Part shown: positions 43,516 through 54,868 of the stretch, piece after piece | Layout: each line of letters starts with the position of its first letter | Numbering within the stretch: the first letter of the stretch is position 1 | Source of the DNA: Bedellia somnulentella | Taxonomy: Eukaryota; Arthropoda; Insecta; Lepidoptera; Bedelliidae | Direction of reading: 5' to 3' | Assembly: GCA_963576735.1 (NCBI GenBank) | Contig: OY755190.1 | Location: 6,255,695-6,319,694, forward strand | DNA: 64,000 nt | The notes under the pieces: model-generated | The model's database searches: none | The model's input: only the letters and a program-made list of their open reading frames with translations | What the model was told of the DNA's origin: nothing | Position numbers and translations under genes: made by a program

Positions 43516-44385
43516 TTGGTTTATAGATGTTGCTGTTGTATTTACTGCTGGCATTATTATTTACGGGGGAGATTAGTTGTTATTTACTGTATTTCATTTG
43601 CGTTTGCACCTCCCCTTTGGTTTTGAATGCAACAAAGTTCTAACCGTTGATGCCATTTCAGGGTATTACAAGCTTTAAAGAAGAGCGCAAGAACAGGATA
43701 GAGATTACTGAAGTCATATTTGAGCTCCAATGTGGAAGATCTTCAATGATAATTATCTTATTATTATAATATATGCTGTATTAAAAATGTTATCAGGAGA
43801 TTATAACATATTTGGCATGACATAAAATTACATAAATCGCTTTTATCATCTCATAGCATCGTAAATAAAGAATAATCCAAGTAACTAAAACCACATAGAT
43901 CAAAACAATACCCGCGAGGTCCATTAAACTTGTTAAATTCAGAAATAATTCGTCGTAATAGGTAATAAAGTTTTGTCGAGACTAATGAATTCGGTCGGCG
44001 GCGGGCAGCCGAGCGGCTATATTAATGAAAGTATATTAACACGTCACACTGACTTGTTTTACCATCACATGAATTATACTTTCACGGAAACTGAGCATTG
44101 GATTTTCATTAGCATTTTACTTTTGAGAATGTATGCTTTGGGTTGTTTATAAAAGACTCAAGCGTTCACATAATATATCCCAGAAGGGTAAACTGTACAA
44201 GCGAAATAATGAATATAAATATACACCTACATACATAAATTATTGGGCCATTTTTAAAATTTTTGTGAGAAAATTGTATAATGAAGAATGTGTAGTTTTA
44301 GGGCTGTTCAAGATTCGGTAGTATTTTCATAGGCTAGTTTTACTGTATTTCATACAGAAGTTTAATTTAGCTCTTTATTCATCAA
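43516..44385. other. no gene recognised
   Basis: AT-rich, shared with B. 44375-44385 is the left TTATTCATCAA duplication of the next insertion. Confidence 0.35.
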
Positions 44386-44755
44386 GAGTGAGAAATAGCG
44401 TTATTCGTGAAAAGTGTGGTGTGAAAGATGATATTGTAAGAAAGATAGAAAAAGGAATGTTGAGATGGTTTGGGCACATAGAGAGGATGGATGATAGAAA
44501 ATTGGTAAAAGGGATCTATAGAGCTAGTGTGGATGGTAATGTTAGTAGAGGACGACCACGGAGAACACACTTGGACCAAATTGAGAGTGTGCTCAAAAAG
44601 GCTGGCGTCCGAAGTATGAAGAATAAAAGAGCATGTATGAAAAGATTGATGGATGTAAACGAAGCTAGAGAGGTTTGTCAGGATCGTACGAAGTGGCGAT
44701 CGATAGTCTCTGCCTACCCCAATGGGAATTAATGGCGTGAGTATATGTATGTATG
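44386..44755 (+). mobile_element. 5'-truncated RTE LINE insertion, absent from copy B
   Basis: 370 bp flanked by an exact 11-bp duplication TTATTCATCAA (44375-44385 and 44756-44766). Copy B has the uninterrupted site at about 55748-55758. It contains the last 110 or so codons of the RTE ORF in frame to the normal stop, then the (TATG)n tail. Confidence 0.93.
44388..44732 (+). pseudogene. RTE ORF C-terminal fragment
   Basis: Open from the truncation point to the natural stop: MLRWFGHIERMDDRKLVKGI, SRGRPRRTHLDQIESVLKKA, SIVSAYPNGN. It is not a host gene. Confidence 0.9.
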
Positions 44756-44766
44756 TTATTCATCAA

Positions 44767-45313
44767 AACTAGTGTAGTGATACTTTTCAATTATTTAAGG
44801 TTTACTGCGAACCCTTTACGAGAAAGATTATTTTTCCTTTTTTTCCTCTAGAAATCAGTTGATTAGTTTTGCAGCCTATTCATTAGAGACGAACAAAGCC
44901 ACAAACAAATCTTTTCTCTTTATAATAATTATAAAAAGATTTATAATTTGCCTACTTAGAAGTTTATTCTATGAATCAATAAAGCCAATTTTGAATACAG
45001 ACCTCACTAGAGATTTTACGGCAGAGACATTGCTCTCATTTTCAAAACTGGTTCGAGGCTCCATTACAGAACTGTTGATGTTCAACTGACAACAGACGGT
45101 AGTCTTCTAACAGACGATGAAATTGATACGTCATTCGTAGATCTTAGATGAAAGGATGAAAAATAAACAACGGTTAAAAAACTGACAGGGACATTTTAAG
45201 AAACTGGATCTGTTTAATTATCTACGGAACTCAAATAACATTGAAGGGATGATCTTACTCTTAATTATTAGCTGATGAGTCAAACTTAGGAAGCAGAAGG
45301 CAACATAAAACTT
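44767..45313. other. no gene recognised
   Basis: Shared with B at about 55759-56279, with small indels. Confidence 0.4.
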
Positions 45314-45522
45314 AGGCTGTAAATCTTAAATGAGGTAGCCAGAGCTACAGAAAGAATCCCTAAACCATTTTGGAAGTTAAGAGAGGAAAAGTTGTAAAAT
45401 AGAGGGTGTGATTTCGCATGACATCTCCCGAAATCAAATTTTTAAAGCCCCAATATTGCAAGGCGCTTCTTAGGACACCCGCGGGAAGAAGTGGGTTAGT
45501 GCTATTGCAAGCCGACACCATT
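45314..45522 (-). mobile_element. RTE-derived short element, old copy
   Basis: Minus strand GGTGTCGGCTTGCAATAGCA head, ACTTCTTCCCGCGGGTGTCC, AGCTCTGGCTACCTCATTTA end. Copy in B at 56280-56488. Confidence 0.6.
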
Positions 45523-45892
45523 ATTAACTTATTATGTTTCGTTTTTTGAACTGAGATTGCGTACACAACAGAAGACGTTTTTCTGAGAACTATTTATTTA
45601 AATGTATATTTGCTCAGAAGCACATGATTCAGTCTAATTCAATTTATAACAACGAATTAAAAGATTTATTACTTGAGAAGTAAAATGCTTTATAGTGTTT
45701 TATTCTCTCCAATCCGAACACTAAAACAACAGAATAAATTTAAATATATTAACATAGAGTATCCGTATCTATTTCATACATCAGATAATGTTGCAGGTAA
45801 TAATTACATTGCAAGTAAAACCAACTCGTATACAGATGGTTGTGATGAACAATAAAATTCATATCATGATAATTAGATAGAAAAATTTGTAA
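45523..45892. other. no gene recognised
   Basis: AT-rich. The 60-codon frame at 45673-45855 recurs in B only through the duplication. Confidence 0.35.
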
Positions 45893-46062
45893 TGTTAGGT
45901 TGTGTCATCGAGTAAGTATAGAGTGATTCGTGAAAAATGCGGTGTGAATGATGCTGTTGTAAAAAGATAGAAAAAGGAATGATGAGATGGTTTGGGCACA
46001 TAGAGAGCGATCTCTAGTATCTGCCTACCCCAATGGGAACTAACGGCTTGAGTATATGTATG
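45893..46062 (+). mobile_element. RTE LINE fragment with internal deletion
   Basis: Starts at GTGATTCGTGAAAAATGCGG. After GGGCACATAGAGAG it jumps to CGATCTCTAGTATCTGCCTA and the 3' end. Copy B (56855-57188) keeps the intervening 160 bp or so, so the deletion is specific to A. Confidence 0.75.
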
Positions 46063-46070
46063 TGTAAAGC

Positions 46071-46380
46071 TCCTCGGTAGCTCAGTGGAAACACAACCGC
46101 TGTTCAAGCAGGAGACGAAAGTTGAATTTCTGAGTCGGCCTTACATCTACACTAATAGGTATATATTGTGTTAAGTCATTGGAATCAATTCGAAATACAT
46201 CGTGAGGAAACCCACATGGCTAAGTTGTACTTAGTTATGTAACAGTGTATTAGTAAAAAACAGCGTAAAGTCAGCATCCTATCCATGAATGTACAGTCCA
46301 AGCAAAACGAGGGTAATCTGACCATCAGGTGACGTATTCAGAAATATAAGTACCTCTGACACCAGTTTAAGGAATTAAGG
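46071..46380 (+). mobile_element. tRNA-derived SINE, related head
   Basis: The head GCTCCTCGGTAGCTCAGTGG is tRNA-like (A-box region). The body CGTGAGGAAACCCACATGGC, AGTACCTCTGACACCAG is shared with the SINE at 46439. In B a short element is inserted into it. Confidence 0.65.
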
Positions 46381-46438
46381 CGTAGATGTTAGTATAAAGA
46401 AAAGGTCAATAAAAAAGTGGAGTATCTCATATACTAAG

Positions 46439-46810
46439 CGACATGATAGTCCAGTGGGTAGGACACCCGCCCGAAAACAGAAGGGCGTGAGTTCCAATCC
46501 TGGGTCGGGCCTACACCAATTTGTCTTTTCTAAAGTCATATGTGTGGTTAATTTATCATGTTCGTTAACGGTGAGGGAAAACATCGTGAGGAAACCCACA
46601 TGGCTGAGTTGTACTTAGTCATGTGACAGTGTATTCGTACAAAACGGCGATAAGCCTGCCCCCTATCACGTGAGTACACTGTCTAAGCAAAACGTGGGTA
46701 CCTTCTCTGGAAACTAGATGGCGCTTGCCATGTGAGTTCAGAAGTATTGGTACCTCTGCCAACCCCTTCGTGGATAAACGGCGTGAACGTTTATGCATTT
46801 ATGCATTATG
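46439..46810 (+). mobile_element. full-length tRNA-derived SINE, absent from copy B
   Basis: 372-bp insertion flanked by an exact 13-bp duplication CTCATATACTAAG (46426-46438 and 46811-46823). B has one copy at 57807-57819. Head CGACATGATAGTCCAGTGGG, B box AGTTCCAATCC, then body and a TTTATGCATT-rich tail. Confidence 0.93.
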
Positions 46811-46823
46811 CTCATATACTAAG

Positions 46824-47220
46824 TACAATGGATTGTTGATTTTTAGATCACTTCACTGAATCAAAAAAGCCTTGGGCCTTCTTCACACAGAAACATTACG
46901 TCATAAAAATAGATGCGTGAAGGTATAAAACTATAAAAACCTTTTAGTTGTGCCGCGTTTACCGTCATAGCTCAAGTATAAAATGGAAATGTTTTATAAA
47001 CCAGTTTACTTTGATCTTTTAATGAGCGATATGATTAAATACTGCGGAGGTCTTGTTAGATGGTAGTTTTCGACAGTGCCTTTTAATTTAATAGCTGAAG
47101 AGGCGCCACATCATTTGTGAATTAATTTAGTTCGTTTTAAATGATGTTGCTGAGGATTTGGAAAGGAAAGGTTTAAGACGGTATGAAAATTAATTAGACT
47201 ATCATTTTTATTCTGTAATA
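46824..47220. other. no gene recognised
   Basis: Shared with B. 47208-47220 is the left TTATTCTGTAATA duplication of the next insertion. Confidence 0.4.
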
Positions 47221-47479
47221 CATGCATACATACATATACTCACGGCTATAAATCCCTTAACGGGGTAGCCAGAGCTTTGGAATGAAAAAATCTTCAGCTA
47301 CTTTTGGAAGTTGATTGGGGAAAAGATGGTAATAATGGATGGATGTTTTTGGTGACGGGTCTACAACCACATCGCCCAAAAATCACTTAATAAGCCCCTA
47401 TACCCTTAGTCGCCTCTTACGATCACCCACGGGTAGAAATGGGGTAGTGCTATTCTAAGCCGACACTACACGGCTATAA
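47221..47479 (-). mobile_element. RTE-derived short element, absent from copy B
   Basis: 259 bp flanked by the 13-bp duplication TTATTCTGTAATA (47208-47220 and 47480-47492). B is uninterrupted at about 58205-58220. This defines the exact ends of the element: the head is AGCCGTGTAGTGTCGGCTTA and the tail (ATGTATG)n. Confidence 0.93.
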
Positions 47480-47651
47480 TTATTCTGTAATATTATAATA
47501 TTGTATTGATTTTTTCAAACTATGCATGATTAAAATCTCACAGTTTTTATTATTTCATACATACGTGAACATTGGTAGTTAGGAGGGTAACTAGGTATAC
47601 CTATACTAAACGGTATACATTTTGATGAAACAATCTTAGATACTACTTTAA

Positions 47652-47789
47652 CGCCCGATTTCTGAATTGAGTATTCCAGCTGAGAACAAATTAAGTATCG
47701 TTCTGTCGCATTGAAATCTTAACAACTTAATGAGACAAAGCGATACTTAAGTCGTTCTCAGCTTGAATACTTAATTCAGAAATCAGGCG
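47652..47789. mobile_element. 138-bp palindromic MITE, absent from copy B
   Basis: Inverted ends of about 50 bp (CGCCCGATTTCTGAATT... and its complement, about 6 mismatches) around a 40-bp centre. The left flank is TTAA, the right TCAA. B reads straight through (CTACTTTCAGTCTACC near 58350). This suggests a TTAA-type (piggyBac-like) MITE with one mutated duplication. Confidence 0.8.
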
Positions 47790-47948
47790 TCAATCTACCT
47801 GTGCCCGACAATACTTAACACAAATTTACCAAACGTTATAAGCAACCTTTAAATTTTAATAAAGAATCTGCTACAGTTGAGTAACTTTAATATTTATATA
47901 ATTTCAATAAAGTCATTTTTATATTAATTTCAAACTCTCGATGCATTT

Positions 47949-50009
47949 AATTCAAATCTTTTTGTTCATGAAAACCTCATGTGGGGATTATTACTAATAA
48001 ATAAAGAATAAATAAAGGAAAGAAAAATTTCGACACAGGCGGGGATCGAACCCGCGACCTCGGGTAAACGCCCCGGACGCTCTGCCAACTGAGCTACCGT
48101 GTCAGTTGGCTGCCAGTGCGAAATTCTTCTATCCTTTATTTCGTTTACACGTTTAAGTAGTGTTTGCGTTTCCTACCTCCGAATTTTTTACTAATTCGGA
48201 AGGCCACTTTTCTACCTTTTCAGATAGAATGCAAATGTTGAAAACGCCTGACTATCACATAATTCAAATCTTTTTGTTCATGAAAACCTCATGTGGGGAT
48301 TATTACTAATAAATAAAGAATAAATAAAGGAAAGAAAAATTTCGACACAGGCGGGGATCGAACCCGCGACCTCGGGTAAACGCCCCGGACGCTCTGCCAA
48401 CTGAGCTACCGTGTCAGTTGGCTGCCAGTGCGAAATTCTTCTATCCTTTATTTCGTTTACACGTTTAAGTAGTGTTTGCGTTTCCTACCTCCGAATTTTT
48501 TACTAATTCGGAAGGCCACTTTTCTACCTTTTCAGATAGAATGCAAATGTTGAAAACGCCTGACTATCACATAATTCAAATCTTTTTGTTCATGAAAACC
48601 TCATGTGGGGATTATTACTAATAAATAAAGAATAAATAAAGGAAAGAAAAATTTCGACACAGGCGGGGATCGAACCCGCGACCTCGGGTAAACGCCCCGG
48701 ACGCTCTGCCAACTGAGCTACCGTGTCAGTTGGCTGCCAGTGCGAAATTCTTCTATCCTTTATTTCGTTTACACGTTTAAGTAGTGTTTGCGTTTCCTAC
48801 CTCCGAATTTTTTACTAATTCGGAAGGCCACTTTTCTACCTTTTCAGATAGAATGCAAATGTTGAAAACGCCTGACTATCACATAATTCAAATCTTTTTG
48901 TTCATGAAAACCTCATGTGGGGATTATTACTAATAAATAAAGAATAAATAAAGGAAAGAAAAATTTCGACACAGGCGGGGATCGAACCCGCGACCTCGGG
49001 TAAACGCCCCGGACGCTCTGCCAACTAGCTACCGTGTCAGTTGGCTGCCAGTGCGAAATTCTTCTATCCTTTATTTCGTTTACACGTTTTAAGTAGTGTT
49101 TGCGTTTCCTACCTCCGAATTTTTTACTAATTCGGAAGGCCACTTTTCTACCTTTTCAGATAGAATGCAAATGTTGAAAACGCCCTGACTATCACATAAT
49201 TCAAATCTTTTTGTTCATGAAAACCTCATGGTGGGGATTATTACTAATAAATAAAGAATAAATAAAGGAAAGAAAAATTTCGACACAGGCGGGGATCGAA
49301 CCCGCGACCTCGGGTAAACGCCCCGGACGCTGCCAACTGAGCTACCGTGTCAGTTGGCTGCCAGTGCGAAATTCTTCTATCCTTTATTTCGTTTACACGT
49401 TTAAGTAGTGTTTGCGTTTCCTACCTCCGAATTTTTTACTAATTCGGAAGGCCACTTTTCTACCTTTTCAGATAGAATGCAAATGTTGAAAACGCCTGAC
49501 TATCACATAATTCAAATCTTTTTGTTCATGAAAACCTCATGTGGGGATTATTACTAATAAATAAAGAATAAATAAAGGAAAGAAAAATTTCGACACAGGC
49601 GGGGATCGAACCCGCGACCTCGGGTAAACGCCCCGGACGCTCTGCCAACTGAGCTACCGTGTCAGTTGGCTGCCAGTGCGAAATTCTTCTATCCTTTATT
49701 TCGTTTACACGTTTAAGTAGTGTTTGCGTTTCCTACCTCCGAATTTTTTACTAATTCGGAAGGCCACTTTTCTACCTTTTCAGATAGAATGCAAATGTTG
49801 AAAACGCCTGACTATCACATAATTCAAATCTTTTTGTTCATGAAAACCTCATGTGGGGATTATTACTAATAAATAAAGAATAAATAAAGGAAAGAAAAAT
49901 TTCGACACAGGCGGGGATCGAACCCGCGACCTCGGGTAAACGCCCCGGACGCTCTGCCAACTGAGCTACCGTGTCAGTTGGCTGCCAGTGCGAAATTCTT
50001 CTATCCTTT
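47949..50009 (-). repeat. 312-bp tandem array of tRNA-like SINE units, at least 6.6 copies
   Basis: Unit starts recur at about 47954, 48266, 48578, 48890, 49203, 49514 and 49826; the array runs into the gap. Units are almost identical; units 4 and 5 carry 1-2 bp indels. Each has a tRNA-like domain on the minus strand, a TTTCTTTCCTTTATTTATTC tail, CCCCACATGAGG and an upstream CCTTCCGAATTAG segment. The array is absent at the matching point in copy B. Confidence 0.95.
48032..48103 (-). repeat. tRNA-like domain, first of seven in the array
   Basis: Cloverleaf-compatible: acceptor GACACGG/CTGTGTC, D arm GCTC/GAGC, T arm GCGGG/CCCGC with GTTCGATCC. The anticodon stem needs a bulged C and the loop GCGTTTA lacks U33. 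Others lie at 48344, 48656, 48968 (one base lost), 49282 (two bases lost), 49592 and 49904. I treat them as pseudo-tRNAs of a SINE. Confidence 0.55.
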
Positions 50010-50209
50010 NNNNNNNNNNNNNNNNNNNNNNNNNNNNNNNNNNNNNNNNNNNNNNNNNNNNNNNNNNNNNNNNNNNNNNNNNNNNNNNNNNNNNNNNNNN
50101 NNNNNNNNNNNNNNNNNNNNNNNNNNNNNNNNNNNNNNNNNNNNNNNNNNNNNNNNNNNNNNNNNNNNNNNNNNNNNNNNNNNNNNNNNNNNNNNNNNNN
50201 NNNNNNNNN
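50010..50209. other. assembly gap (200 N)
   Basis: Exactly 200 N between the tandem array and the start of copy B. Confidence 0.99.
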
Positions 50210-52579
50210 TAAAGTTAAAAGTATTTACGCCCATCCCACATTCGTTCACAAAGGTCGAAGCCATGTAAACGTTCTGCTACATCATGTAATGGTGCGGGTG
50301 GCCCGCCGTATAGGCAATGTATGCACCCGTTTTAGTGCAAGATAAAGCTAAAATGAATAGACAATGACCGCTGGCCATGGAGTGCCGGCCAACCAGGCCT
50401 ATTCTGTCCGCGATAACATTAATACAAGCCTCAGCAGGCTTAATTACGGGACGTAATCCGACGAATTTCTTTATTTTACGGTCCAACAACAAATTAATAT
50501 GTAAATCGGAGGCACGGTGGTCCGGCGCCGGCGCAGGAGATCCGATTAATCGATTTATAAATAATTATTCGTGTTGCAGTCGCGATAACTAACGACTGTT
50601 AGATCGAATCTTCTTGTAGTTTTAATGGTTTTCCGGAATGTGAGTAATTCGGTTTGAATTTGATTAACGTATTTCGCCTAGAGACTTTAGGTTATGGTAA
50701 TTTTGTTTTTTATGTGTTGTTGCTACTCGCTAATAGATGGCGCTGCAAATAAAATGTACGTAATATAAAACTATCACAAATTTACGTTTGTTTATTGTTG
50801 AGTTTTTTATCGATAAATAATTTAATGTTTGCTTATTATTATCATAAAAATAGAATAAAACTCCCAAAATTATTAATTCTGGGTGAAATTATTTGTTCTT
50901 ATTTGGAGTGTCCGGAAGGATTTAGTATGTTCGCTAACCTTTTCAGGTATTGAAACTTCGATTAATGTTTATGTACATATTTGTAATAAAATCGATGTAA
51001 TTCGTATTTAGTAGTAAAAAACGAATAGTTAGAAAATCGTCGCCCCACATATTCGCGCCAAGTGGTTAATTCACGCGGGAACATACGCGCCATAACTCAT
51101 ATCAACTAACCAATACACGATACGGCCGGAGCCGATAAACTTCGTCCGTCCTTTTCTAGCGCACTAGAGAAATACGGGAGAAATGCGCCGCAATGTTTGT
51201 TTTTCCTTTTAGTTCGTTTGAAATCTTATTTTGAATTTTATTCGTACAGGGGCGTGGATGCAGCGAGGAGATGTCGCATTGTGTGTTTCTCGCTTGCTCG
51301 TACGACACCCGCAGCTCGCCTTCTCAACATATTTGTAATTTTAATTCGCAGAACGCCATCAAAACGTGATTTGACTCGACGAAAATATTTTTTGCGTCGC
51401 ATTTCGGATTTCGCTGAAGTTGGTTAGGGATTTCGACAAAGACGTGTCAAGCCGATGCTTGTTAGAATATTAATATTCTTCAGTAGGTCTGCTTCCATAG
51501 AGTTTTACGCTAATAATGAAAGTCGAGGTTGGGGTATGGGTTCATTAAGTACTCTAAGAACCATCATGACATTTAATATTCCAAGTAAGTTTTCCCAATG
51601 CGTTAAAAATTATGGCTGTCTAATGTGGTACATAATGTAACTTAGCGAAAAATACCTTTTTATGTGCCCAAGGGTACATACAGGTTAGAAGAACTATTCA
51701 TAAAAAAAACTATTATTACGGAGAGTCATCATAGCTTTCGTACGCTTGGATCTACTAGACTCCCCCGCACCGCTAAGAGATATCCCTTTAGGAGACACTT
51801 TAGTTGCCACTAAATTCCGAAGACAAGGTTTCTCAATAACATAGTTGGGTCCCTCATAAAAGTATATGGTACTAATAATGCATTTAAAAAAGTTTAGTTT
51901 GAAAGTTTTAGTTTGAAAATAAACTAAATCCATCTCAACGATTGATCCTAAGTGTGGTTTCTTGGGCAAAATACCAAATGTTTTACCATCGATATTTGTC
52001 CCACGTTCATGTGAAAATACCCGTGTATTTTTAAGGATAGAACTAGAAATAGAAAGAAGTAGACTAGTAAATTCAATGTGTTTTTACAGTCAACACCGAT
52101 TCTAATTGGGAATTTTTCACTGCAATGCAAAACAAAGAAAAATATATATGTTTTTAGACTGATAGGGTACGTCCCTAGAACCTGAGTAGAACGGTTATAT
52201 GCAAAAGTTTCAAGAACTTTATCTAAGAGTTATTCTTAGGGATACTGTGTTAAATAAGTTAATACATTCTTATAAAATATTGAACCTTTCGACACTCACG
52301 ATGAAGAAAATAAACCTTAATGTTTATACCTTAACAAATACACAAACTATTAATTCCCATCCCATTTGTACGATCGAACTTTATAGAGAAATCATCAGTT
52401 TTTCATTCCAAATCTTGTTTTTCGATATTAACTCCCTTAAGCTGGTAATCCGTTACCCCGTGGACCTCCAGAACGTTGATTTATTGCTGGGCGATTAGGC
52501 TGGTAACCCATCGCCAATACTTATCTCTATTTCGGTTAAAAGACTAGCCATGTAAATAAATAAATAACAAAAGACTTAT

Positions 52580-52796
52580 GCCGGCGGGTGTACGTAAGAG
52601 GCGACTAACGGTATTGGGGCTTTTAAGGGATTTTTGGGCGATGCGATTGGAGACCCATCACCAACAACCTTTATTTTGCCATCTTTTCCCCACTCAACTT
52701 TCCAAAAGTGGCTGAGGAACTTCTAGTTCCTTAGCTCTGGCTACCCCTTTTAGGGACTATAGCCGTGAGTATATGTATGTATGTATGTATGTATAT
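52580..52796 (+). mobile_element. RTE-derived short element, copy B, 5' deleted
   Basis: Same locus as 41169-41428, beginning only at GCCGGCGGGTGTACGTAAGA. The junction with AGACTTAT marks a deletion of about 258 bp relative to A. Confidence 0.85.
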
Positions 52797-52798
52797 TA

Positions 52799-52870
52799 GA
52801 TTTATCAGGATCGTACCAAGTTAAGATCGAATGTCTCTACCTACCCCAATTAAAACTATTGACGTGAGTA
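52799..52870 (+). mobile_element. RTE LINE 3' remnant, copy B
   Basis: Counterpart of 41434-41505. Confidence 0.65.
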
Positions 52871-53464
52871 TGTGTACGTTTGAATGTACGCTTTGAAGAA
52901 TTAATATATACATTTGCTTAATCCCAAACTTAAGATTTAATTCGCAACTTAGTTTATGTAAATAGCTAACTGAGTTGATATCAAAATAAAAAACAGCTGT
53001 CATCGAATTACGTATATTCAAAATGCAAACATGAAGTTGGCTGTAGTCCAAACTGTATCACCGAGACTGTAAAGAAGTTAAGTATATTTTTTCAGCACTG
53101 TGTTGATTTGTTATTATAATAACAGGTTAGATTGATCAACAAGCAAATAAATATAAAAATTCTGACTCATTACATTTGATTAATCCTTAATCGAAATATG
53201 GTTGTCTTTTGTAATATACTGTTTAATGAATTTCTGAGAATTATGTAAAAAGATCTAGGAGACAATTTATATAACTGTGCGCAGTGCGCACATGCATGGA
53301 ATACAACTTTATCTCTAAACTAAAGATAACTTCATATAGTATTTAAATTGTTTATGAATTTAGTTTCAGCACATAAAAAAACCTTTTCTTTAAACCCAAG
53401 AAATTAAACATATAGGAAAAATTATTAATACATTTCAAGCATCATTAATAAAATAGATTTGAGA

Positions 53465-53680
53465 AAGCTGTCAAGCGTTGGCTTAGAATAGCATAGCTAT
53501 TACTTATTACTTTATGCGCGGCGTTTGGTCTGTTGGCTGGGCGATGTGGAAGGATGCATCACCAACCATTTATTATACACTTTTCCCACTCAACTTCCAA
53601 AAGTGTTAAGGATTTTTTAGTTCTTATCCTCTGGCTTCGTTTTTTAGTATTTATAGCCGTAAGTATGCTACAGATATAGG
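53465..53680 (+). mobile_element. RTE-derived short element, copy B
   Basis: Counterpart of 42102-42300. It keeps GGCTGGGCGATGTGGAAGGA, which A has partly lost. Confidence 0.55.
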
Positions 53681-54243
53681 TTTGAAACTTTGTATAAAAG
53701 TATAAGTAACAGACATCCTTAGAGCTCGAACTTAGCAACCCAGTAATTCATTAATAAAATTAAGCAACAATCTTCATTTTAAAAGCGTAAAAACAATTTC
53801 ATTTGCCTTTAATTTCCCTCGGGTAGCATAAAAAGTGTTTGCGTTAGCAACCACGTCATTCTAAATACACAAGAGCCAAGTGTTGGTAAAAGAACAAAAC
53901 AGTGAGCGGCAAAACGGATTACGTTAGTCAGAGGAGCCGCCGATGCATCAATATTTGACCAAACTGTTGACATGCAAACCGTCTTAAATGAGTGTCAATA
54001 GAAGGGTCACTAATGCCCTTTTTACGAACAAAAAGTTTGTGTATATAGCGACTGCAGCGCTACGGGAGCGTGGCGGCCAGTGGCAGTACTAATAAAAATT
54101 GTTTATTGCTTACTACTGAATAAGTAATAAAATAAGTATTTTTTTGGTTTCAATGAACAGATAGTTTTAATAATTACTGAAAAAGTTTTACAATTTACGA
54201 TTTGGTTGAGTATTGTTCATAAAATAAATACTTAATTATTTAA

Positions 54244-54474
54244 TGGAGCGGATAGCAGACCTAAAAAAATTAGGGTGTTCGGATGGTGTTTGAATAACTA
54301 TCTGGAAATCTTTGGGTTCGATTCCCACAGCGGTACCTACAGTAAATAATTGAAAATAACGATGAGATTTACTAACAACCCAATACGCCAGCTAGTATAG
54401 TAGACTTTGCCTGAACCTTATTTCTCGGACTAATCTCGAAAGCCCGACAGGGTCATATAGAGCTGAGATAGTAA
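54244..54474 (+). mobile_element. tRNA-derived SINE, third family, copy B
   Basis: Counterpart of 42866-43122, with a roughly 25-bp deletion after ATAACGATGAG. Confidence 0.55.
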
Positions 54475-54622
54475 TGTAAATAAAATCATAATTTAATGCA
54501 TAAAGCTTTTAACAACATCGCCAATCACATTAGAAATAAACAATAACAACGATATATAATCCGAATTTATTAGTTCAATCAATCCACGGCCATCCGAAAT
54601 ACATGTTCAATTAGAAACAAAG

Positions 54623-54868
54623 ATGATCGAGCGGGGGTGCGCGGGAGTCGATCCATTAGCGATTAACGAGCGATCGGTGCGGCGGGCACTAAATTACAAT
54701 AAATATTTGCCGGCGTGCGCTTGCGTACAAAGCCGCGGCACTTTCAAGTGTGCCGACACACGCGCCGACCGGACCAACGGCCAACCGAGCACTTGGGCCA
54801 AGCGATGGAAATATGACTCGGTGTCACTTCACGACATTTACTATTTCGATTCGTGCTCCCATCACTAG
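54623..54868 (+). other. GC-rich ORF-bearing block, copy B
   Basis: Counterpart of 43270-43515. The open frame is retained with two amino-acid changes. Function unknown. Confidence 0.25.

Larger units (their letters stand above)
38576..47948 (+). repeat. duplicated segment, copy A
   Basis: Collinear with 50210-58515 in the same orientation at very high identity, apart from insertions and deletions. It ends at ATGCATTT, where the tandem tRNA-SINE array begins. It differs from B by transposon insertions at 44386-44755, 46439-46810, 47221-47479 and 47652-47789, and by about 258 bp (40953-41210) missing from B. Confidence 0.95.

Noticed and set aside
48032..49975. Cluster of seven tRNA genes
   Set aside because: The domains fold only with a bulged anticodon stem, lack U33, and are embedded in a SINE with inverted relatives elsewhere. 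Pseudo-tRNA is the better reading.
47949..50009. CRISPR-like array
   Set aside because: The period is 312 bp with no unique spacers, and this is a eukaryotic genome; it is a tandem satellite.
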